64,000 nt of DNA from Lepidostoma basale (Eukaryota > Arthropoda > Insecta > Trichoptera > Lepidostomatidae), in contig JAHDVF020001331.1 of the NCBI GenBank assembly GCA_022606425.2, forward strand, positions 186,001 through 250,000, given 5' to 3'. Both the position numbers and the translations under genes were made by a program. Under the pieces are notes generated by a model, which worked only from the letters and a program-made list of their open reading frames with translations, was not told where the DNA came from and made no database searches. Shown piece after piece: positions 40,420 to 50,965 of this stretch (its first letter is position 1; each line of letters begins with the position of its first letter).

Positions 40420-40600
40420 ACTCGAACGTATGTAAACGCCTGTCTTCTAGAACCTTTTTTTATATTTTATGGGGATGACAACTTTCGCTCAACTATCAAA
40501 TGTAACATTAAATAATCCCTTAGTAGGGTGAAACATGTCATTCCCATAAAATTTAATACAGCATTTAAAATTAAACGTTTGATAAGAAGAAATGTTTATA
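40420..40600. repeat. HH3 palindromic repeat
   Basis: Arms GTCTTCTAGAACC..TTATATTTTATGGGGATG and CATTCCCATAAAATTTAATA around TATCAAATGTAACATTAAAT. Core TTTCGCTCAAC, degraded. Confidence 0.6.
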
Positions 40601-40654
40601 TACACTTTTAAAAATGTATTATAAACTCTTAATAATTATAAGAAGTAACCAGCT

Positions 40655-41175
40655 CTAATGACCTCCCCAGAGAAGTAAGGTCACAGGTGGATAGGGCTGC
40701 AGCGGTTGCAGGCTGCCTGAAAGATGTCATATGGAGAAACAAGGACATGAGGACTGACAGCAAGGTACGCATCTAAAAGACCTGTGTGCGACCAATCCTC
40801 ACATATGGCATTGAATCGAGGGCAGACACTGTCAAGACAAAGAGCACGCTCAGGACAACCGAGATGAAAACACTCCGCGCTATAGCTGGCAAGACCCTAC
40901 GTGATCGAGTTGGGAATACAGCAATCCGAGAAATCTGCGAGGTCGAAGATGTGGTCAGATGGGGACGTCAAAGACGGCGATACTGGCATCAACATGTAGA
41001 AAGGATGAGCTCAAATAGGATACCACACATAGCTCTCCATGGAATGCCAAACGGACAACGCCGATCAGGAAGACCCCCGAAACGGTGGAGAGAGAGCTGG
41101 AGTTCAGCGTCTCAAGAGAACCCGCCTGAAATAACAGACTCCTGAGTCTACCAAAAGTGAAGAAGAAGAAGAATA
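40655..41175 (+). pseudogene. LINE-C, best copy
   Basis: LMTSPEK..SQVDRAAAVAGCLKD, then TCVRPILTYGIESRADTVKT, KSTLRTTEMKTLRAIAGKTL, RDRVGNTAIREICEVEDVVR, WGRQRRRYWHQHVERMSSNR and SGRPPKRWRESWSSASQENP, stop at 41145, tail (GAA)n-AATAATAATTAT. The last ~119 codons are open. Confidence 0.8.
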
Positions 41176-41184
41176 ATAATTATA

Positions 41185-41335
41185 AAAACGTATTTTTTAC
41201 GTTTTACTATATTTTATGGGAATGAGACGATTCGCCCTGCTATCAAATGTAAAATTCAACAATCCATTAATAGGGTAAAACATGTCATACATAATACTCG
41301 TAAATGATAAAAATATGTTTTCATTCGTATAAATT
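41185..41335. repeat. HH3 palindromic repeat
   Basis: ACTATATTTTATGGGAATGA and GGTAAAACATGTCATACATA arms around TATCAAATGTAAAATT. GATTCGCCCTG in place of TTTCGCCCTT. Confidence 0.55.
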
Positions 41336-41399
41336 CATTTTATCGTTCATTTTGTTTTATTCATTAGGCTTTTATAGCAATTTTTTTGTTTTTTCTTAC

Positions 41400-41720
41400 A
41401 TACGCGCCAGTAAATTGGCGACTTGGAGTGTTTTGCGAGATACCACTGCCTCCTATACTCGCGGCGCGGGGCTGCATTTTCTAAGACGTCGCTGCATATG
41501 GCTGTGCCCGTGGTGGAACTGGGTAACAGGCGCCGTGGTGTGCGTTCTGGTTGGCGTGAGTGTTGGCGGCACGCCGGCTCACCTGCCTGTTTTTCTGGGA
41601 AAATATTTCCCGAAAATAATACATATTGAGCTGCAGTCTCAACAACCTGAAAACTCTGCCCGGATAACGAAGTAGCTCAATACGAACTGTGCGGGACGTA
41701 TCGATGTCGCGAATTTTTAA
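41400..41720. other. Unique GC-rich block
   Basis: CTCGCGGCGCGGGGCTGCAT and GTGTTGGCGGCACGCCGGCT mark the most GC-rich unique stretch. Frames on both strands stay open (plus 41304-41675, minus 41481-41741), with no recognisable domain and no splice sites that I trust. A CpG-rich exon or regulatory island is possible. Confidence 0.3.
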
Positions 41721-41969
41721 TGGATTCTGTATTAAGCTCAAGATAAATAATTAACTAACTTGAAATGTGAGGAGAGTTTGACTCTTATGTATTCATAAGA
41801 GTCAAACTCTCAAACACGAACGCAGAGTCTTCAAATTTTAAATTAAGAATGGTTAATTAAGAAATTAATTAAGAATGGTAAAATTTGTAATTACATAATT
41901 TGTAATTAAATTACATAATTTGTTATTAAATAATTTGTAATTAAATAACAAAATTTGTAATTACATTAA

Positions 41970-42245
41970 TTAAGAATGGTAAAAAAAAAATATGTTAATG
42001 ATGTAAATGGAAACAGAAATAGAGGAAGACCGAGGAAAACGTGGCACGATCAAATAAATCAAATATTGAATGTCGGCCATGTGAGGAGTCGAAATCGAAA
42101 GGAGGAGAAATCGACGCGCGTGCATGACACGATGTATCAATGTTGAGGAAGCGAGAGAAATATGTCAGGAAAGAAAAGTGTGGCAGTCCATTCTTTCTGC
42201 CTACCCCTTCGGGGAGACGGCGTGATGGTTAGTTAGTTAGTTTTT
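41970..42245 (+). pseudogene. LINE-A1 fragment
   Basis: KNGKKKYVNDVNGNRNRGRP, RKTWHDQINQILNVGHVRS, a short duplication (GAGGAGTCGAAATCGAAAGG), RRNRRACMTRCINVEEARE, 3' signature with TTCG loop and (TTAG)n. Preceded by an AT-rich direct-repeat patch (AATTTGTAATTA, five times, 41885-41965). Confidence 0.8.
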
Positions 42246-42249
42246 ATAA

Positions 42250-42335
42250 TAATATGGAGTGTTTTACACCACAGTTATAGATACAATAAATTACCAAGAA
42301 CGTCAAAAGTCTAGATAACATTAAAATGAGCAAGT
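42250..42335 (+). pseudogene. LINE-J stub
   Basis: SVLHHSYRYNKLPRTSKV followed by a stop; the YN.LP motif only. Confidence 0.4.
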
Positions 42336-42605
42336 CAAGAGCAGTTTCAAAGTTATACCAAGAAGAAAATGGAATAAAAGCGGCGCGTCTTCAGTGGTTT
42401 GACCATGAGATGCACCGAGACTGAGACCATATAGTTCATAGGGCTTTCAGCATCCCACTTCATCAAGGTGGAGAGAACGCCTTTTGGCAAGATTTTGGTC
42501 CATCATTAACAGGAACTAAAAGCCAGCTTCTTGTGTCGATCGGATCGAAGAGTATGGACTTTGCGTATGAGGAGGGCCGATCCCAAATGATGGAATAATG
42601 TTATT
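42335..42605 (+). pseudogene. LINE-B-like 3' end
   Basis: AARLQWFDHEMHRD, DHIVHRAFSIPLHQGG, then EGRSQMME in a shifted frame; GAGGGCCGATCCCAAATGAT is the RADPK.WN end of RTE-type LINEs. Confidence 0.55.
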
Positions 42606-42639
42606 ATTTTTATGTGTTATATTATTTTTGAAAAATTGA

Positions 42640-43200
42640 CCCGGACATTGAAATAAACTGCAGAATTGAAGGTGCACGAGCTGCATTTAATAAAATGAGA
42701 ACATTATTTTGCAACGATAATCTTAACTTGAAACTCCGACAAAGAATGATTAAATGTTATATATGGTATGTTCTACTATGTAGCTGTGAAACTTGGACTC
42801 TGAAAGTAAATGTAATGAACCGATTAGAAGCGCTCGAGATGTGGATATACCGCAGAATGCTCCGTATACCGTGGACCGATAGGGTCAGTAATGCAGACGT
42901 ACTGCAGAGGGCCAGAGCTAATAGAGAGCTGTTGTCGAGTGTGAAAATTAGAAAGAACTCATATTTAGATCATGTGCTAAGGGGAGAAAAATACCACCTC
43001 CTTCTACTGATATTAATGGGTAAAGTGGAGGGACGCCAGGGAGTTGGTAGAAGGCAGCTGTCCTGGCTGCGGAACATCAAAGAGTGGACAGGAATAACCA
43101 GAGATTAGAATCTGTTACAAGTGGCGCAGGATAGAGATGCCTTTGCTGCAGTGATCGCCTACGTTGGGGGGACCTGACACGGCACCGAAAGAGGAAGAAG
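42640..43200 (+). pseudogene. LINE-E, best copy
   Basis: INCRIEGARAAFNKMRTLFC, NLKLRQRMIKCYIWYVLLCS, CETWTLKVNVMNRLEALEMW, IYRRMLRIPWTDRVSNADVL, GVGRRQLSWLRNIKEWTGIT, one stop, then LQVAQDRDAFAAVIAYVGGT and a stop; (GAA)-rich end. It corresponds to the post-RT region through the C-terminus. Confidence 0.8.
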
Positions 43201-43460
43201 AATATTATCTTTATTTTGTTATTTTATTTTATATCATTGTATTTTATATTATTTGTTTTAGATTTACTTTGTGGACGTTGGACGATCGAAGTGTGTGTGG
43301 GAGATGCCTATTGGTGGCGATGAGGTTCGCAACCCATCACACCGCGTCTCCCGCGGGGGCGAAAAGCGAACGATGGAGTGCCGCATCGGTGAAATTGTGG
43401 CAGACCATTATTTGTGCCTACCCCTTCGAGGAGACGGCGTGATGGTTAGTTAGTTACTTT
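43200..43460 (+). mobile_element. SINE-S, 5'-truncated
   Basis: Joins the LINE-E tail at ATATTATCTTTATTTTGTTA, then has the GC-rich core (GGGAGATGCCTATTGGTGGC) and shared tail with (GTTA)2. The direct fusion suggests insertion into the LINE-E tail. Confidence 0.75.
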
Positions 43461-43795
43461 TTAGTTAGGGAGACAATAAATGTCTTAATATATATCTACG
43501 AAATTAACTGCGGTTTGGGACATACCAACAATTACCCAGTTATCGTATTATATGCTATATTATATAATATTAAATGCGTTCCTACGCAACTAGCGTTACA
43601 TGACGTCATAATCCACCCGCATAATACACACAAATCGAACGTTTATACATCTGCAATTTGTGGTAAAAACTGCATACATTATGTGTAAGGAACAACTGGA
43701 GGGTGACCATTATAAAATAGCGAGATTTCTGTGGTTTTATAATAGGCTCAGTAAATCGATATTTATGTCATGTTAAAGTGTATGTATGTGGGAAA
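43460..43795. other. No gene recognised
   Basis: Unique sequence with CGTTACATGACGTCATAATC (a perfect TGACGTCA element at about 43600). No supporting context. Confidence 0.35.
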
Positions 43796-43799
43796 ATTC

Positions 43800-44345
43800 T
43801 AGGTTGTATAATAATAATAATAAATTTGATAATGTATAGAGCGCCATTTAAATGAATTACTCATCTCAAGGGCGCTGTAGAAGATGCTCCGTTTTATCAA
43901 CGAGATAATAATAATATTAATAATGATAACAAAAATAATAAACATATTTAGTATGAGGGCTGCACCTCACGAAGTCGATCAGCCCTTCCTGTCAGGAAAT
44001 GATAATTTGAAAAGGTGCGTTTTGAGTCTCGATCTAAACTCTGATTGATTCTCAATGCACTTAAGGTCTGCTAGAAGACTGTTCCAGGCTGAAGGGCCGG
44101 CTACCGCAAAGGCTCGGTCGCCAAAGTTTGTGCTTGGACAGCGTTTTGGCACAGTCAATCTACCGATCGCAGAAGACTTAGCTGATCGCAGTGTAGACTG
44201 TCTAGCATTCAGGTTTTCGTTGATGCAGAGTTCAGATATATAGGCTGGTGCCATTCCATGCAACGCCTTATAGAAGGTCCAGCAGAGCTTGTATTGTATC
44301 TTTTCTGGCCATTTCAGCCAGTGGAGCTCCTGTATTGTAGTTTAT
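43800..44345 (-). pseudogene. LINE-H, best copy
   Basis: Minus strand: EIQYKLCWTFYKALHGMAPA, YISELCINENLNARQSTLRS, SAIGRLTVPKRCPSTNFGDR, AFAVAGPSAWNSLLADLKCI, EFRSRLKTHLFKL and a stop, then a UTR with GCGCC..TCACCTCAAGGGCGC-like hairpin and (ATT)n at 43810-43830. Typical CR1/L2-type ORF2 end; 94 open codons. Confidence 0.8.
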
Positions 44346-44384
44346 TATTATTGATTATTATGTTAAGAAGTATAACTGACAAAA

Positions 44385-44825
44385 TAAGGATGAAAGTAGA
44401 AGAAATGTAGTAGAAATGAGATATTTAAGACGAATGTGTAGTAAATCTGTATATGGAGTGTCAAATGCAAGTTATAAGAAGTAAATGTGGTGCGAATTAA
44501 AGTGTTATGAACAAAACAATGAAATGGTGATTAAAATGGTTTGGACACATGAAAGGATGAATGAATGGAGAATGGTAAATGACGTATATATTAACAATGC
44601 ATACGTGAACAATAAATGGAAGAATACAGGAAAACGCGACACGATCAAATCACATAAGTATTAAATGTCGGCCACGTGAAGAGTCGATAAAATCGACGTG
44701 CGTGCGTCACACGATGTATGGATGTGGAGCAATCGAGATAAGTATGTCAGTATAGAACGATGTGGCGGTCCATTATTTCTGCTTACCGCTTCGGGGAGTC
44801 GGCGAAATTGTTTGTTAGTTAGATA
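44385..44825 (+). pseudogene. LINE-A1, decayed
   Basis: EMRYLRRMCSKSVYGVSNAS, KCGAN.SVMNKTMKW, KWFGHMK, then heavily mutated NKWKNTGKRDTIKS and a recognisable tail (TACCGCTTCGGGGAGTCGGC). Followed at 44915 by a much younger copy in the same direction. Confidence 0.75.
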
Positions 44826-44914
44826 ATTACGTTTTCGTTGTGGCCATAAGCAAATAAATATATGATATACTTTCGGATGAAGCACTCTGTAAACAACGAT
44901 TATGAAAAAAAAAA

Positions 44915-45350
44915 ATGTATATAGTAGAAATAGTACAAATGAGATCTCTTAGACGAATGTGTGGATATTCTGTGTATGATAGAGTGTCGAATGAAAATAT
45001 AAGAAGTGAATGCGGTGCGAATGATGGTGTCATGAACAAAATAATGAAAGGATCATTAAGATGGTTTGGACATATGGAAAGAATGAATGAAGAAAGAATG
45101 GTAAAAAAATTGTATGTTAATGATGTAAATGGTATCAGAAATAGAGGAAGACCAAGGAAAACGTGTCACGATCAAATAAATCAAATATTGAATGTTGGCC
45201 ATGTGAGGAGTCAGAGAAATCGACGCGCGTGCATGACACGATGTATGAATGTTGAGGAAGCGAGAGAAATATGTCAGGAAAGAAAAGTGTGGCAGTCCAT
45301 TCTTTCTGCCTACCCCTTCGGGGAGACGGCGTGATGGTTAGTTAGTTAGT
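44915..45350 (+). pseudogene. LINE-A1, most intact C-terminus
   Basis: Open for 139 codons to the natural stop: VQMRSLRRMCGYSVYDRVSN, ENIRSECGANDGVMNKIMKG, SLRWFGHMERMNEERMVKKL, RNRGRPRKTCHDQINQILNV, RACMTRCMNVEEAREICQER and VWQSILSAYPFGETA. The stop sits inside the 3' signature (CCCCTTCGGGGAGACGGCGTGA), so the tail hairpin is both coding and structural. Then GGTTAGTTAGTTAGTTA. Confidence 0.85.
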
Positions 45351-45589
45351 TATACGAGTATGTATATATATATAAAAAATCCTATATATTTAGTTTATTT
45401 CTACTTAGGTTTTTATGGCTTTGACCGGCCAGAATTTTAAAATATTATTTAATTTTTATTATTTACAATGACTTTCTACCAAAAAAATTCAATTGAAAAA
45501 ACGTGAATAGACTTAATTTATGGTGTGTTATCATTAAAAATATGTTAAAATACTTGTGTACTTTGTTTTTATATCACTTTATTTTGTTT

Positions 45590-45700
45590 TATTTAATCAA
45601 CCGGTTTCGCTCATGCCGGAGTTTCGTTAAGAGTTACAAAACAAACTGTCCGTTTGATTCTAAAAAAATTAAATAAAGCGGTGTTTCCGTTGTTTTCGAC
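45590..45700 (-). repeat. Possible further HH-type hairpin
   Basis: The minus strand contains GAGCGAAACCGGTTGATTAA preceded by CTCCGGCAT, resembling the GGCGAAACCGGT part of HH2 or HH8-like repeats. No CTGANGA partner could be placed. Confidence 0.3.
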
Positions 45701-45749
45701 AAAAAAAATGTAGTGTAATAACAAAGTACGCTAGTTTTTAAAATTATTT

Positions 45750-45935
45750 TAAACACTTCTTCTTCTTCTTCTTCTTCTTTTGATAGATCTGACGATCTGT
45801 GACACAGAAATCATATCTCGTCGGATGATGAGATCCAGCTGTCCCTCCATCTCTTAGGCGGTCCAGCTGTCCAGCTGTCGGATCCAGCTGTCCCTCCATC
45901 TCTTAGCTGTCCCTCCATCTCTTATCACACAATAA
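45750..45935 (-). pseudogene. LINE-C 3' end with micro-duplications
   Basis: (CTT)n at 45754-45778 is the inverted (GAA)n tail. The minus strand then has ...RWRDSWI. TCCAGCTGTCCCTCCATCTC occurs twice (45836, 45881) and CTGTCCCTCCATCTCTTA a third time, giving a small local tandem array within the LINE. Confidence 0.7.
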
Positions 45936-45989
45936 AACATAATTTTCATGAATAAAACAATAATCATATTTATATCTTGAAATTCAATA

Positions 45990-46505
45990 TATAGCTTATG
46001 TAATAATATAGTTCAAAGTTCTTGCTGGTTAAATGCCTACTTACAGCTAATTTAAAAAACGGTGGATACGTGAAACATAAATTGAATAAACACACAAGCT
46101 CGGATCGTCCATGTCAACATGTGCAACATCGAAAAAAACATTATGTGTTATTACAAAACGTGCTAAATTAAAAAACGGTGGATTCGTGGAACATAAATTA
46201 AATAGACAATATGTGCACCATCTAAAAAGAACATTTGGTGTTAAATTATATTTATTTTGTTATTTTATTTTATATCATTGTATTTAATATTATTTGTTAT
46301 AGATTTATTTTGTGGGTGTTGCACGATCGAAGTGTGCGCGGGAGATGCCTATTGGTGGCGATGAGGTTCGCAATCCATCACACCGCGACTCCCGCGGAGC
46401 GAAAAGAGAAGGATGGAGTGCCGCATCAGTAAAAGTGTGACAGCCCATTCTTTCTGCCTACCCTTTCAGGGAGATGGCGTGATGGTTAGTTAGTTAGTTA
46501 GTTAA
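45990..46505 (+). mobile_element. SINE-S copy
   Basis: From AGTTCTTGCTGGTTAAATGC with both ACATAAATT(G/A)AATA units, the GC-rich core and the shared tail (CCCTTTCAGGGAGATGGCGT) plus (TTAG)4. It lacks the first ~230 bp. Confidence 0.8.
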
Positions 46506-46680
46506 TAATATAGTTATTTGTACATATGTTTCTACACATTTTACTCAAACAATGTAGAATATATTTATTCTATATTCGCCATCACTTTGTGTTGTGGAAT
46601 CACATTTGAATATCTTTTTGGAAACTGATATTGAGTTAATAAAACTAATACTAATAACTGAACATCATTTAACTGTTAAA

Positions 46681-46731
46681 ATTCTTACACTGAAGAAGGG
46701 AAGTTTGTGTCCCGAAAAATGTTTGTGAAAA
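46681..46731 (+). ncRNA. Hammerhead-like motif, separate family
   Basis: Plus strand: CTTACA, CTGAAGA, AGGGAAGTTTGTGTCCC, GAAAAATGTTTGTGAAAAG. CTGAAGA and GAAA are intact; stem II is GGGA/TCCC with an 8-nt loop; helix I pairs ACA/TGT. Stem III and the cleavage residue are poorly defined. Confidence 0.4.
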
Positions 46732-46759
46732 GTGCAAAAAAGTGTTGTGAAAATGCATT

Positions 46760-47420
46760 GTTTCCTAAAAGTTATTCAAATAGAATATATGTGTCTCTTT
46801 TTTCATTGTTTCTTAAACAACAAAATAAAACTCCATATTTAAAAAAATATATATATTTATATTTATAGAAGTTATCAGCGTTAACGCGGTGAGTTCTTAC
46901 GTTTTTAATAAATAAGAAATGAACATTCAAAATATTTTGTTTGACGTGAAAGGTTTGTTGGAATATGAAGTAGTGTGGAGAAGTTGTCGGAATAAAAGTA
47001 TAAATGTATAATCTCTCTGCCTACCCCTAGAGAAACGCCGCAGTATTTCAAATCACGAATAAAAACTTCGACGCTTTTTCATTTTAAGGCAACTAATAAT
47101 AATAATAAAATAAAAAGCCCGCCATTTTCCGCTCACATTCGTAAAAGACCAATAAAAAATGCCCGGAATGGGATAGAAAGAGACAGGAGAGGACATTATC
47201 CGTGAAAAATGTTCAGTACGGGAGAGAGACGGAAGAAAAAAATAATGCCCTGCCTTGGGCTACATTTCGCTAGCGATATACTCGTACTTACTCAAGAATT
47301 GACTCAAGCATTTAAAAATGGAAAGCAAATTCGATGCACTTTGTAAAAAGCGACAATTGACTCCTATGTTGGTATAACTAATTATTTAAATAGTCCATTG
47401 TTTTGGCCGAAACACTATAA
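46760..47420. other. Mostly unique; LINE-A2 tail stub at 46985-47045
   Basis: TAATCTCTCTGCCTACCCCT followed by AGAGAAACGCCGCAG is a LINE-A2 tail remnant. 47110-47300 is unique and slightly GC-richer. No gene. Confidence 0.4.
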
Positions 47421-47424
47421 TACT

Positions 47425-48120
47425 TAACTAACTAACTAACTAACCATCACGCCGTCTCCCCGGAGGGGTAGGAAGAAAGAATGGAACGCCACACTGTTCT
47501 GTCCTGACATACTTCTCTCGCTTCGTCTACATTTCATACATCTTGTCATGCACGCACGTCAATTTCTCCGACTCCTCACGTGACCGACATTCAATATTTG
47601 ATTGATTTGATCGTGCCACGTTTTCCTCGGCCTTCCTCTATTTCTAGCTCCGTTCCCGCCGTTTACATATACCTTCTTTACCATTCTGTCTTTACTTATT
47701 TCTTCCATGTGTCCAAACCATCTTAATGACCCTTTCCTTATTTTGTTCATAACACTTTCATTCGCACCATATTAACTTCTTATACTTGCATTTGTCACTC
47801 TATCATATACAGATTTGCCACACATTCGTCTTAGAGTTCTCATTTCTACTGCATTTATTCTACTTTCATCCTTCTTTTGCCAGTTTCATGCTTCACTTCC
47901 ATACATAAGGGTCGGCACAAAAACACCATTATGCACTGCCATCTTAGCTTTTTTTGGATAGGCTTTTGTTTGCGATGAGAACTTTAAGTGCACCATTTAC
48001 TCTATTGCCTGCCCCAACCCTTCTTTCAATATACTTCTCCACCCTCCCATCCTTTGTTAACATACTTCCTAAATAAACAAATTCATCCACTTGTTCCAGA
48101 TTTTCACCGTTTACACTATG
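47425..48120 (-). pseudogene. LINE-A1 copy
   Basis: Minus strand: VNGENLEQVDEFVYLGSMLT, GAGNRVNGALKVLIANKSLS, a frameshift, MNKIRKGSLRWFGHMEEISK, RNRGRPRKTWHDQINQILNV, then the 3' signature with TCCG loop (CCCCTCCGGGGAGACGGCGT) and (GTTA)4. It ends upstream at GENLEQ, where an HH1 copy adjoins. Confidence 0.85.
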
Positions 48121-48240
48121 ATACTTTACTTTATAAATTGTTAAATTAAAAAACTTGGTTTTATGTATCACAATTGTATTTTTAATTTTCGCAACAGCTG
48201 TTTCGTCAACCTATGTTGACATCATCAGGTGTAATAATAA
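48120..48240 (-). repeat. HH1 half-hairpin with intact core
   Basis: Minus strand at 48189-48235: TACAC, CTGATGA, T, GTCAAC-ATAG-GTTGAC (six perfect pairs), GAAACAGCTGTT, GCG. Both core boxes are intact; position 17 is T rather than C. The right inverted arm is absent. Confidence 0.6.
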
Positions 48241-48279
48241 TTATTATTTATTTAATTCATCAAACAATTAAATTAAAAT

Positions 48280-48600
48280 TGGCCGCTCACAATGGAGTTC
48301 TGGTTCCTACTGTTATGCTTGGAAGCAGAGCATTGAACTGACAGAAGAAGGATGAGAGCAGAATAAATGCGCTAGAGCTGAGATAAATACCTTAGACGTA
48401 AGTGTGGTAAAATGATCAATGATAGAATTTCAAATGCTAATATCAGGAAGGAATGTCGAGCGGAAGAAAGTACTATGAACGAATGTATGAAAGGATCACT
48501 GCGTTATATTGGACATATGGAAAGCATGGATGAAGAAAATATGTTTAAAATAGTTAAAGTTGTGGAGCTGGGGATAATGGATTATGGCTATCAATGAGGT
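48280..48600 (+). pseudogene. LINE-A2 fragment
   Basis: MINDRISNANIRKECRAEES, MKGSLRYIGHMESMDEENM, with the upstream AVHNGVLVPTV..GS region damaged. It preserves the unoccupied target site of the 37786 DNA transposon (AGAATTTCAAATGCTAATAT). Confidence 0.7.
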
Positions 48601-48739
48601 TAAGGAGAATTTAAAATCCATAGAGTACATCAAAAATAAGTTTGTCTTCTTATCACTCTTTAGATTTATATTATCATCTTCCAGAGAACAAGCTTTTTGA
48701 TAAAGCTTAATTTAAGCGTAAAACAATAAGTTAAAAGCA

Positions 48740-49115
48740 TAAAAAATGTAGAAACATCTTCAGGCGTTATCTAGCAATGTTAGATAATTACGTAGCCTTT
48801 CACATTGCATTAATAAAGATGTTCTGCTTAATGCTTACACCTAATCTTAATAGATGGCGCTAGTGTAGATTGAACAAAAACATGTGAAGTGTTCCTCAAC
48901 ATATTAGCATATAAACATCTTTCAAAAAAATTTTCAGACATGGTGGTCGTAAGAAGGGCGGAATGGGGAATGTTATATTATAATACATAAAACGATCGCT
49001 TAACCGAACCAATGACAGGTCATGTAAACGCCTCGACCACCATATTCTGTTTCCAAGAAACAATTTACATCTTCGTCTCTCTTGAGATAAAATTAATCCT
49101 TATTATAAATAATTT
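48740..49115. repeat. MITE-1 copy
   Basis: CATCTTCAGGCGTTATCTAG, AGATGGCGCTAGTGTAGATT, TCAGACATGGTGGTCGTAAG, GGCGGAATGGGGAATGTTAT, TTTACATCTTCGTCTCTCTT. Closest in layout to the copy at 1030. Confidence 0.65.
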
Positions 49116-49194
49116 TATGAATAGGCACTGTTGATTTGTTTAAATGAACCAGTAAAAGAAAACCTATTGTTGGTGGGATAATTTAAACACTATT

Positions 49195-49395
49195 ATCCAC
49201 CAGCCACATTGGTAGATGATAGATAGACCAGAAGGATGAAGGAGTGGAGACCTTGCGAGGACAGAAGAAACAGGGGAGACTCCTTACACAATGATATTCG
49301 AAAATTTGATGGTGATTGGATGCGAAAGGCACAAGACGTGGAGAAGTATGGGGGAGGCCTATGTCCAGCAGTGGACGATAGCGGCTCTTTAAGTA
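49195..49395 (+). pseudogene. LINE-D 3' end
   Basis: RPEGWRSGDLARTEETGETP-like piece, W.RKAQDVEKYGGGLCPAVD with frameshift relative to EAYVQQWTIAAL, then a stop. 5'-truncated. Confidence 0.6.
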
Positions 49396-50260
49396 AGTAA
49401 ATAATTAGTATCCACTTTATAAAAAAATAATATATAATTGCAAAGGTGAAGAGAGAGGAATTATTAAGACAATTTAAAAAAAATGCTTTTAAACGGACAA
49501 TTTTCATACAAAAACTTTTTTCCTAAGTGTCAATAGATTCTTAAGATTCTCTTAACCATTTCTCCCTTGAAGACACGTCTATAATAAGAAAACATATCTT
49601 ACTAGTACGAAACTTAATGTAAAAAAATACAATTCGTAATATACCAATATTATTGAAGCACACAGTGTAAAATGTGAACTTTCGACGCGTTGGTAAAAAT
49701 TTATTGAAAAAGATTTCAGCTTTGTACATTCTCAACTCGCGATGTTAAGGAGTGCATACCAACACATTGAAAAACTTGCAATAAAATGCATAAAACGCAT
49801 ACACGCATAAAAATACCTATACACATACGGATGTTATTACAGCCCACACACACATGTGCATTTTTATTGTTATTTTTATACATGTATGAAGCTCTATGAA
49901 ATATTATCATGTGGAACATGAAAAACTCCATTCGAATTTTAAATTTGAATTCGGAACGTAAAATATGATTTAACATGTCACTATGGTCTTAAAGTATAGA
50001 CAAAACCTACTTTAATCTATGCAAGTTATACGAGTATACTGTGCTTTAAGATTTGACAAAATAAAATTAAATATAATTATAATAATTTATTAATACTTAC
50101 GTATATCAAAGCCAAAAACGATTTTTTATTAATTAAATAAAATTAGTTTCACGATTTATTCTGAGAAGACTTTTAAGAGTATTCAATCCAGTTAAATTAA
50201 TTTTTATTTCATATATTATATTTTATATTTGACAAAAAAAAATTAAATGGTAAGATATGA
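49395..50260. other. No gene recognised
   Basis: Unique AT-rich sequence with CACACACATGTGCAT near 49845. Minus-strand frames (49541-49976) carry no domain. Confidence 0.35.
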
Positions 50261-50512
50261 AAAAATTTAAATGGTTAAAAAGTGTATGCTTACGATGTAA
50301 ACGAAACTAGAAATAGAGGAAGGAAAACGTTACACGATAAAATAAATCAAATATTTAATATCGGCTGCGTGAGTAGTTGAAGAAATCGACGTGTGCGCAT
50401 GACATGATGTATGCATGTTGAGGAATCGAGAGTGTGTCAGGAAAGAACAGTGTGGCGGTTCATTATTTCTGCCTACGGGGAGATGGCGTGATGGTTAGTT
50501 AGTTTTAAAAAT
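50260..50512 (+). pseudogene. LINE-A1 fragment, decayed
   Basis: VKKCMLTM..NETRNRGRKTLHDKI, CMHVEESR and a tail in which the hairpin loop is deleted (TGCCTACGGGGAGATGGCGT), then GGTTAGTTAG. Confidence 0.7.
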
Positions 50513-50609
50513 TATGAAATAGACAGAGGAAAAATATTGTTTTCAATTTAAATATAGGTAATGTATATTAGTGATAATTTTATATATAAACAGCAGTGGT
50601 TTGTGTAAT

Positions 50610-50745
50610 AAAATCACTTGCTAACTTGTTTTTATATAAGCCTGATGAAGCTTGGGTACAACTGAAACTAGTTACCTCCGAATACAAGTACCAATATGAG
50701 GACAAGCGAAACTAGTTAGCTACAAATAATTATCATTCCTTGGTT
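50610..50745 (+). repeat. Possible hammerhead-like hairpin with two GAAACTAGTT
   Basis: CTGATGA at 50642, then GAAACTAGTTA (50667) and GCGAAACTAGTTAGC (50706). ACTAGT is self-complementary, and AGCTTG/CAAGC could pair as a long-range stem II. Helix I is not convincing. Confidence 0.35.
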
Positions 50746-50774
50746 AAAATACAATAAATAACTAGTACATATGA

Positions 50775-50965
50775 AAACGGTCCGTTTTTATTTTTAATTT
50801 TCATAATTTTTGGCTATTGCATGTTTCGCTTTTCTAAGGCATTATCAAATGTGGACATTTAAATATGTAGAAATAAATGGACATATGATAATGCCTTAGA
50901 GAGACCAAAATTTACGATAAAACAGAAGTTTTCATTCGTATTAAATATTTAATATGTAGTTTTAC
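50775..50965. repeat. HH3 palindromic repeat
   Basis: TGCATGTTTCGCTTTTCTAA, GGCATTATCAAATGTGGACA against GGACATATGATAATGCCTTA, then flank TTTTCATTCGTATTAAATAT. Asymmetric decay of the right arm. Confidence 0.6.

Noticed and set aside
41304..41675. A 123-codon plus-strand frame as a membrane protein gene (WVTGAVVCVLVGVSVGG looks hydrophobic).
   Set aside because: Half the frame is AT-rich flank, the opposite strand is open too, and no splice or start context supports it.
45325..45350. TTAG repeats as possible telomeric (TTAGG) sequence.
   Set aside because: The unit is four bases, arrays are 2-5 units, and they always follow the LINE-A1/SINE-S 3' signature; they are retrotransposon tails.
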